A DNA stretch of 12,111 nt. Origin: an uncultured Collinsella sp. (lineage in GTDB: Bacteria; Actinomycetota; Coriobacteriia; Coriobacteriales; Coriobacteriaceae). Positions 7,505 through 12,111 of the stretch are shown in pieces. The notes under the pieces were generated by a model. It was given only the letters and a program-made list of their open reading frames with translations, ran no database searches and was not told where the DNA came from. The translations under genes and the position numbers were made by a program. The stretch spans positions 1 through 12,111 of the forward strand of contig CABVAO010000047.1 in the NCBI GenBank assembly GCA_902496335.1, written 5' to 3'. Positions within the stretch are counted from its first letter, which is position 1. Every line of letters starts with the position of its first letter.

Positions 7505-7533
7505 TTGACTTTAGGTAACTAAAGTTTCATACT
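7505..7533 (+). promoter_or_regulatory. Sigma70-type promoter of the leader-cstA unit
   Basis: TTGACT (7505-7510, 5 of 6) and CATACT (7528-7533, 4 of 6) are separated by an ideal 17 bp, with an AT-rich tract directly upstream. The transcript would begin near 7540 and carry an approximately 230-nt leader containing a small ORF, alternative hairpins and a terminator before cstA. Confidence 0.7.
7508..7525. promoter_or_regulatory. Palindromic operator candidate inside the cstA promoter
   Basis: ACTTTAG-GTAA-CTAAAGT is a perfect 7-bp inverted repeat with a 4-bp centre. It begins in the -35 box and fills most of the spacer up to the -10 box. A dimeric repressor bound here would block RNA polymerase. 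Half-sites containing TTAGG faintly recall metal-dependent DtxR-type boxes, but the match is partial and the regulator cannot be named. Confidence 0.5.
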
Positions 7534-7604
7534 CCTTTTCAACCACTGGGGGATGTGAACACGCACGGATCGTTCGCATCATGATTGAAGAGGATTTCTT
7601 AGAC

Positions 7605-7649
7605 ATGTTCACGCATCAGCTAAACATTATCAGCGTAGTAATTATCTGA
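7605..7649 (+). CDS. Branched-chain amino-acid leader peptide (14 aa)
   Basis: This tiny ORF reads MFTHQLNIISVVII and ends with TGA at 7647. Seven of its 14 residues are branched-chain (four Ile, two Val, one Leu), clustered at the C-terminal end as in ilv and leu leader peptides. AGAGGA (7589-7594) provides a ribosome-binding site ten bases before the ATG. An in-frame ATG at 7581 would give 22 residues but lacks a good site. The ORF lies between a promoter and alternative RNA hairpins ending in an intrinsic terminator, the layout of ribosome-mediated attenuation. The peptide itself probably has no function; the act of translating it would sense charged Ile- and Val-tRNA. Confidence 0.68.
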   Translation: MFTHQLNIISVVII

Positions 7650-7739
7650 TGCGGGTTAGCACATACAGCTAGCCCGTACGATAACGGGCGGCTGATGAAG
7701 ATGAGGGCCGTCGAGCGCAACCGACGGCCCTCATTTTTT
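7613..7739 (+). promoter_or_regulatory. Putative transcription attenuator of cstA
   Basis: Several RNA pairings compete. (A) 7613-7623 with 7642-7652 (10 of 11 pairs) encloses the Ile/Val codons. (B) 7652-7660 with 7668-7676 (9 bp, one G-U). (C) 7672-7677 with 7684-7689 (6 bp) excludes B. (D) 7687-7692 with 7707-7712 (6 bp, one G-U) would disrupt both C and the left arm of the terminator at 7701-7734. A ribosome stalled at Ile/Val codons would leave B free to form, exclude C and permit antiterminator D; a ribosome reaching the stop would mask B, let C form and leave the terminator intact. This order of events is inference; the pairings were read from the sequence. D is weak compared with the 13-bp terminator. 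Confidence 0.55.
7701..7739 (+). terminator. Strong intrinsic terminator in the cstA leader
   Basis: A perfect 13-bp stem (7701-7713 with 7722-7734, loop AGCGCAAC) is followed by a T run to 7739. It lies upstream of the cstA ribosome-binding site and downstream of the leader peptide, so it ends the leader transcript unless antitermination occurs. No other complete gene precedes it that would need a terminator here. Confidence 0.9.
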
Positions 7740-7773
7740 ATGTCTAGGAAGTTCTTTTTAGAGGAGGAATGTA

Positions 7774-9663
7774 ATGAACGGAGTTTTGCTCATGGTTGTG
7801 GCCGCGGCGGTGCTCGCCTGCGGCTATCTGGGCTACGGCCGCTGGCTGGCCAACAAGTGGGGCGTTGACAAAGAGGCCCTCACGCCGGCCAAGCGCATGA
7901 AGGACGGCAACAGCTTCTCGCCCGTCTCCGCCTTCACCGCGTTCTCGCACCAGTTCAGCTCGATCTGCGGTGCTGGTCCTGTTACGGGTACGATCGTCGC
8001 CATGGCCTTTGGCTGGCTGCCCGTCGTGCTCTGGGTCCTCGTCGGCGGCATCTTCTTTGGTGCCGTCCACGACTTTGGTGCTCTGTACGCTTCGATGAAG
8101 AACAACGGCAAGTCGCTCGCTCAGCTCATCGAGAAGTACATCGGCAAGACCGGCCGTCGCCTGTTCCTGCTGTTCTGCTGGCTGTTCTGCATCATCGTCA
8201 TCGCCGCCTTCACCGACATGGTCTGCAAGACGTTCATGTTCACCCCGGCCGTTGACGCTTCTGGTGCTGCTGCCGGTGCCATCGACTTCACCAAGTCCTA
8301 TGCCGCCGGCTGCGCTGGTACCATCTCCATCCTGTTCACCTTCGTCGCTATCGCCTTTGGTTGGGCCCAGAATAAGTTCAACCTCACCGGTGCTGCCGAG
8401 TTCGTCACCGGCGTGGTCCTCATGGTTCTCATGTTCGCCGTCGGTATGCAGTTCCCGGTCTACCTGGATAAGTTCCAGTGGTTCGCCGTCGTCATGGTCT
8501 ACCTGGTCTTCGCTGGCGCTATGCCCATCCAGATGCTCAAGACCCCGCGTGACTACCTCACTTCCATCATGATGATCGTCATGATCGTCTGCGCTGTCCT
8601 CGGCATCGTCGTCCTGGGCGTCAACGGTCAGGCCACTATCACCGCTCCGGTCTTCACCGGCTTCTCCACTGCCTCCGGCATGATGTTCCCGGTCCTGTTC
8701 GTCTCCGTCGCTTGCGGTGCTCTCTCCGGTTTCCACAGCCTCGTTTCTTCCGGCACCTCTTCTAAGCAGGTCGAGAAGGAGCAGGACGCCGTCAAGGTCG
8801 GTTATGGCGCCATGATCGTCGAGTCCTTCGTCGGCATCCTTGCCATCATCGTCGCCGGCATCATGTTCTCCGACATGAACACCGCCGGTACCGGCGCCCT
8901 CAACGCCGGCGTCGCTTCCACCCCGTTCCAGATCTTCGCCGCTGGCATCTCCCGCGGTATGCAGGCCTTCGGTGTTGACGGCACGCTCGCTACCGTCTTT
9001 ATGACCATGAACGTTTCCGCTCTGGCCCTGACCTCGCTCGACGCCGTCGCCCGCATCGCCCGCACCTCGTTCTCCGAGTTCTTTGCCCAGACCAACGACG
9101 CCCTGGCCATCGAGTCCAAGGCCGGCTACATGAAGGTCCTCGGCAACCCCTGGTTCGCCACGGTCGTCACCCTGCTTCCCGGTCTCGCCCTCGCTTTTGG
9201 TGGCTATGCCAACATCTGGCCGCTCTTTGGTGCTTCCAACCAGCTGCTCGGCGGCATGACCATGATCACCCTCGCCGTGTTCTGCAAGTGCACCGGCCGC
9301 AAGGGCTGGATGCTCTACGTGCCCGTCGTCTTCCTGCTCTGCTGCACCTTCACCTCGCTGGTCCAGAGCGCCATGGGCTGCATGGCCGCTGTCCAGGCTT
9401 ACGGCTTCTTCGGCACCATCCCGGCTACCGCCACCACGGCCGCCGTCTCCGTCGCCGCCACCAAGGGCCTGCAGCTTGTCTTCGCCGTCCTGCTGATGGT
9501 CCTGGGCCTCATCGTCGCCGTTAACTGCCTCAAGGAGTTCTTCGGCAAGGAGGCTGGCTCCATGCCCGACGAGGAACCCGAGTGGTCCGAGATGGGCAAG
9601 GCCGAGTATGGCCGCGCCGCTGCTGCCGAGGCTCCTGCCGACGCCGAGGCCGCCAAGGCCTAG
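7774..9663 (+). CDS. cstA: CstA-family carbon-starvation transporter (pyruvate/peptide)
   Basis: An integral membrane protein of the CstA family; E. coli CstA and BtsT take up pyruvate, and CstA has also been linked to peptide use. The signature SHQFSSICGAGPVTG is at residues 58-72, with GAVHDF (96-101), FHSLVSSGTSSKQ (320-332), LTSLDAVARIAR (419-430) and WPLFGASNQLL (482-492). Many hydrophobic segments are visible, among them 2-20, 80-98, 130-147, 182-197, 210-228, 236-253, 262-284, 303-318, 347-365, 460-476, 513-531 and 565-585. The C-terminal tail (about 593-629) is acidic and Ala-rich. At 629 residues it is shorter than the ~700-residue E. coli proteins. GAGGAGGA (7761-7768) is a strong ribosome-binding site. 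Codons are overwhelmingly C-ending (GTC, ATC, CTC), unlike the mixed usage of the upstream operon, suggesting high expression. It appears to be monocistronic and under the Ile/Val leader. Confidence 0.93.
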   Translation: MNGVLLMVVAAAVLACGYLGYGRWLANKWGVDKEALTPAKRMKDGNSFSPVSAFTAFSHQFSSICGAGPVTGTIVAMAFGWLPVVLWVLVGGIFFGAVHDFGALYASMKNNGKSLAQLIEKYIGKTGRRLFLLFCWLFCIIVIAAFTDMVCKTFMFTPAVDASGAAAGAIDFTKSYAAGCAGTISILFTFVAIAFGWAQNKFNLTGAAEFVTGVVLMVLMFAVGMQFPVYLDKFQWFAVVMVYLVFAGAMPIQMLKTPRDYLTSIMMIVMIVCAVLGIVVLGVNGQATITAPVFTGFSTASGMMFPVLFVSVACGALSGFHSLVSSGTSSKQVEKEQDAVKVGYGAMIVESFVGILAIIVAGIMFSDMNTAGTGALNAGVASTPFQIFAAGISRGMQAFGVDGTLATVFMTMNVSALALTSLDAVARIARTSFSEFFAQTNDALAIESKAGYMKVLGNPWFATVVTLLPGLALAFGGYANIWPLFGASNQLLGGMTMITLAVFCKCTGRKGWMLYVPVVFLLCCTFTSLVQSAMGCMAAVQAYGFFGTIPATATTAAVSVAATKGLQLVFAVLLMVLGLIVAVNCLKEFFGKEAGSMPDEEPEWSEMGKAEYGRAAAAEAPADAEAAKA

Positions 9664-9703
9664 TCGACCTGACGAGTTGAACGTCACATCTATATGACTC
9701 GGA

Positions 9704-9742
9704 AAGACTGGGTCCGCGACTTCGCGGGCTCGGTCTTTTTTT
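9704..9742 (+). terminator. Intrinsic terminator of cstA
   Basis: A 15-bp stem with three G-U pairs (9704-9718 with 9723-9737, loop ACTT) runs into a seven-base T run (9736-9742), about 40 nt after the cstA stop. It separates cstA from the next gene, which therefore needs its own promoter. Confidence 0.92.
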
Positions 9743-9847
9743 CATGCAAAAGCGGGTGACGCTCGAGTGTTCTCACAGATGTTTTGCATGGATAAGGGCG
9801 CGCGTTGTACCATATGGACGTATATGTGTGCATATGAAAGGGGCCCC
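9743..9847 (+). promoter_or_regulatory. Upstream region of the Toprim gene with inverted repeats
   Basis: CATGCAAAA (9743-9751) and TTTTGCATG (9782-9790) form a perfect 9-bp inverted repeat 30 bp apart. Two CATATG palindromes follow at 9811-9816 and 9831-9836. A promoter must lie here because of the terminator upstream; TTGCAT (9784-9789) with TACCAT (9808-9813, 18-bp spacing) is the best I can offer, and it is weak. AAAGGGG at 9837-9843 is the ribosome-binding site for the GTG start at 9848. Confidence 0.35.
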
Positions 9848-12019
9848 GTGGCCAAGACGGTATATTCCGATAACCAAAATAATGTCGATGCCCTGGCTGA
9901 ACGTCTGAGCAGCCAGACGTCGCTTTCTGCCGAGCGTGCCAAGCTGGTTGCCTACGACCTGCTCTGCCGCAAGGCGCTCAAGATTAAGTCGAGTGCGCTG
10001 GCGCAAATTTTCCGCTCCGTCGATAAGGAATGTGACACCAAGGCGATGCGCGATGAGCTTATCGCGGCAAATATCGTGACCAAGATCGAGGGTAGCGGCA
10101 TTAACGGGCGCCCGGCGTTCTATACCATCAATGCCGAGATTAACGATGCCCAGGAGCGGCCCGTCGAGGTTGCCGAAGAGGCCGTCGAGGACGTTGTCGA
10201 GGCGCCCGCTTCGGTGGAAACGGCTCCGCGCGAGCATGTCGATACCGACGAGCTGCTTGACGAGAGCGTCGTTCGCGCCTTTACGGCCAAGGCCGGCCGC
10301 GGCGGTTTTGGCGGGAGTGGCAAGCGCGATGCGCAGCGCCGCGCCCAGCAGGAGCGCTTCCGTCGCGCCGTTGCTCAAAAGGGTGAGACGGATGCTGAGG
10401 CTGTTGAGACCGAGGTTGCTGCCGAGTCGCAGAAGCCCGCGAGGGAGCAAAAGCCCGTGGAGGCCCAAGAGCCCAAGCGTCGTCGCGGTGCTCACTTTAA
10501 GACTGCACAGCAGGATGCCGCGCGTGAGGTTGAAGAGTCTTCTAAGGTTGCAGACGATGTTGAGGAGTCTGCCAAGAAGGCTCCGGGTTCGTGTCGTCCT
10601 GGTCGCGGTTTTGCGGGACGTGCATATCCCGTAAAGCGTCAGGAGAAGGGCGAGTCGGTTTCGACCACCCAGGACGAGAAGACCGTTGAGCCGGCGGCTC
10701 GCGAGCAGAAGCCTGTTGAGCCGCAGCTTGAGGTTGATGCCGAGGCCAAGGGCCAGCAGCCTACTGATGAGCAGGCGGAGCAGGGCGCGTCGAGCAAGCC
10801 TCGCCGCCGTCGCCATCGTGGGGGCCGCAGTTCCCATGCCGAGACTGCAACTGAGAAGACCACGCCGCAGAACGAGGATGCGAAGGCCGAGGTTTCTTCG
10901 GGGCAGCCTAAGCGCCAGCCGGCGAAGGAGAGCAAGTCCGTTCGTCCGCAGAAGCAGGCGTCTATGCCGAAGCGCGAGCGCAATTCCCAGGGCGATTCTA
11001 AGCGCAAGTCTCAGAAGAAGCCGGAGTCTGCCGCAGCAGATACTGCTGCCCAGCAGCCCAAGTCGTCCGTCCACGGCGAGGTCTCGGCGTTTGCCCTTGC
11101 CCGCGTTTTAGGCAGGCAGCTGCTCAAGGTTGTCCCTACGCCTACGGCGCTCTCTAAGATCAAGGAGCAGCAGACACAGATCGTAAAGGTCGAGGGCAAG
11201 GACGGCAAAAAGGCTCCGCAGCGCACTCAGCACAACGAGATGTCCAACCGCAAGATTGCCGAGGAAATCGCAATCATCCAGGCTTGGATCGAGCAGAACC
11301 GAGGTGCCGATACGCCGGTTGCCTCGCGCCGCCAGCGTGCCTACCAGATCTTTAACGACGAGAAGGCTTTTGACGGCAAGCACGGTGAGCGCTTGATCAG
11401 GCGTATGACCGAAAAGGGCATCAGCATGCAGGCGATCAAGGTCGCCCCCAATCGCCCCGTGCACTTTACGGGCTTCTTTACGCTGGGCGCCGACAAGCCG
11501 TTCATTATGGTCGAGAACCTGGACACCTACGACGAGATCGTCAAGCTGCTGCGTGGCCGCAAGCACGCCAAGCTCTTTGGCATCAAGGTGGGCGGCGTGA
11601 TTTTTGGCGGCGGCTGCAAGGCGAGCGTCTCGCATGCCTTGGACGATTATCTGGCCGAGATTGGCTATCGCTTTAACTACGTCTACTACGTAGGCGATAT
11701 CGATCGCGAGGGCGCGCGCATCGTCGAACAGGCTCGCAATGCCAATGTGGTTGAGATTCGCCTGCATGCCGGCATGTACCGCGCCATGCTCGCCGAGCAT
11801 AAGCGTCGCGTGAAGGCCGGCGGCGAGTGCGAGCCCGCGGCTGCCAACCAGGGCGTGCCGCAGAACCTGGCAGCGACGATCAAGGATCTGCCCATGGTTA
11901 CGCGCGTGCAGTTCCGCAACGTGCTACGTGAAGGCGGGCGCATTCCGCAGGAGATTCTGATGACCGCAGACTATCGGGATGGCGACTCGGGAAGCTTCGA
12001 CCGCATGCTCAACAACTAG
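9848..12019 (+). CDS. Winged-helix / disordered linker / JetD-like Toprim protein
   Basis: I see three parts in this 723-residue protein. Residues 1-96 look like a winged helix: helices at 45-57 and 64-78, then a wing ending GRPAFYTI. Residues about 100-405 are rich in Ala, Glu, Lys, Gln and Pro, surely disordered, with basic patches RGGFGGSGKR (151-160), RRRGAHF and PRRRRHRGGRS (319-328), and a duplicated AREQKPVE segment (198-205 and 284-291). Residues about 465-723 form a globular domain with MVEN (554-557), GGVIFGGG (582-589) and YYVGDIDREGARI (613-625). A conserved Glu (556) and a DxD (617-619) suggest a Toprim fold like the DUF2220 domain of JetD, the nuclease of Wadjet plasmid defence. 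No jetA/B/C gene is nearby. The GTG start is supported by AAAGGGG; an in-frame GTG at 9767 adds 27 residues without a good site. The role is unknown: DNA cleavage, RNA processing or regulation are all possible. Confidence 0.8.
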   Translation: MAKTVYSDNQNNVDALAERLSSQTSLSAERAKLVAYDLLCRKALKIKSSALAQIFRSVDKECDTKAMRDELIAANIVTKIEGSGINGRPAFYTINAEINDAQERPVEVAEEAVEDVVEAPASVETAPREHVDTDELLDESVVRAFTAKAGRGGFGGSGKRDAQRRAQQERFRRAVAQKGETDAEAVETEVAAESQKPAREQKPVEAQEPKRRRGAHFKTAQQDAAREVEESSKVADDVEESAKKAPGSCRPGRGFAGRAYPVKRQEKGESVSTTQDEKTVEPAAREQKPVEPQLEVDAEAKGQQPTDEQAEQGASSKPRRRRHRGGRSSHAETATEKTTPQNEDAKAEVSSGQPKRQPAKESKSVRPQKQASMPKRERNSQGDSKRKSQKKPESAAADTAAQQPKSSVHGEVSAFALARVLGRQLLKVVPTPTALSKIKEQQTQIVKVEGKDGKKAPQRTQHNEMSNRKIAEEIAIIQAWIEQNRGADTPVASRRQRAYQIFNDEKAFDGKHGERLIRRMTEKGISMQAIKVAPNRPVHFTGFFTLGADKPFIMVENLDTYDEIVKLLRGRKHAKLFGIKVGGVIFGGGCKASVSHALDDYLAEIGYRFNYVYYVGDIDREGARIVEQARNANVVEIRLHAGMYRAMLAEHKRRVKAGGECEPAAANQGVPQNLAATIKDLPMVTRVQFRNVLREGGRIPQEILMTADYRDGDSGSFDRMLNN

Positions 12020-12026
12020 GGCGTTC

Positions 12027-12111
12027 GGCCCCGGGAGAGTGGGGACACCGGCTTAGGTTTCCTGCTCTACAGTCCTGCTCACGACGGAGGCCACATTAAG
12101 TGGCCTCCTGT
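12027..12111 (+). repeat. Structured hairpin repeat, copy 3, cut by the window end
   Basis: It begins about eight bases after the stop of the Toprim gene. The 24-nt left core (12055-12078) is identical to copies 1 and 2, and the inner stem is a perfect 9 bp (12086-12094 with 12100-12108, loop ATTAA). The stem differs from copy 1 by a compensated A-T to G-C change. The presumed left outer arm (about 12027-12060) has its own GC-rich sequence; its partner lies beyond the window and should be the complement of this arm if the element is like the others. Confidence 0.85.

Noticed and set aside
7508..7525. Naming the palindrome a DtxR/IdeR iron box
   Set aside because: Only the half-site TTAGG fits well. 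The other half and the spacing depart from the consensus, and cstA is not an expected target.
7555..7584. A nine-codon leader ORF starting at GTG 7555
   Set aside because: It has no enrichment of any amino acid and no convincing ribosome-binding site at proper distance, unlike the Ile/Val ORF at 7605.
7744..9687. A 647-codon open frame on the - strand across cstA
   Set aside because: Its translation is Gly/Asp/Glu/His-rich low complexity. It arises because cstA uses almost only C-ending codons, which removes stops from the opposite frame. The + strand product has clear CstA motifs.
9773..11074. A 433-codon - strand frame opposite the Toprim gene
   Set aside because: It is Leu/Arg-rich low complexity and mirrors the Glu/Ala/Lys-rich linker on the + strand. 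No recognisable domain.

Overview
The window looks like a chromosomal segment from a Coriobacteriia-type actinobacterium, most likely Collinsella or a close relative. This is inferred from moderately high GC, a tsaB-rimI-tsaD triple fusion, and the order acpS-nnr-alr-udg-tsaE-tsaB/rimI/tsaD. No 16S rRNA or other definitive marker is present.

Positions 1-6983. After a terminator from an upstream unit (22-50) and a sigma70-like promoter (101-130), six genes lie head to tail on the + strand with gaps of 0-12 nt or a short overlap, so they probably form one operon. They are holo-ACP synthase with an unusual C-terminal tail, bifunctional NAD(P)HX epimerase/dehydratase, alanine racemase, an Fe-S family 4 uracil-DNA glycosylase, TsaE, and a single 794-residue polypeptide joining TsaB, RimI and TsaD. 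The operon serves lipid and cell-wall precursor supply, cofactor repair, DNA repair and the t6A modification of ANN-decoding tRNAs.

Positions 6984-7773. This 790-nt stretch has no large gene but is densely structured. It holds two copies, head to head, of a ~135-nt hairpin element. A third copy starts right after the last gene and runs off the window end. The copies share near-identical core segments, but their outer arms and inner stem differ in sequence while staying complementary within each copy. Next comes the control region of the following gene: an AT-rich tract, a promoter with a perfect 7-bp palindrome in its spacer, a 14-codon leader peptide rich in Ile/Val/Leu codons, mutually exclusive hairpins and a strong intrinsic terminator. 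Together these look like a branched-chain amino-acid attenuator.

Positions 7774-9742. A CstA-family transporter (pyruvate or peptide uptake) with strongly C-ending codon use is followed by an intrinsic terminator.

Positions 9743-12019. A 723-residue protein with an N-terminal winged helix, about 300 residues of charged disordered linker with basic RGG-like patches, and a C-terminal Toprim-like domain that resembles the Wadjet JetD nuclease (DUF2220 type). No JetA, JetB or JetC gene is visible beside it.

The points most worth following are the covarying hairpin repeat family, the Ile/Val leader in front of cstA, and the lone JetD-like Toprim protein.
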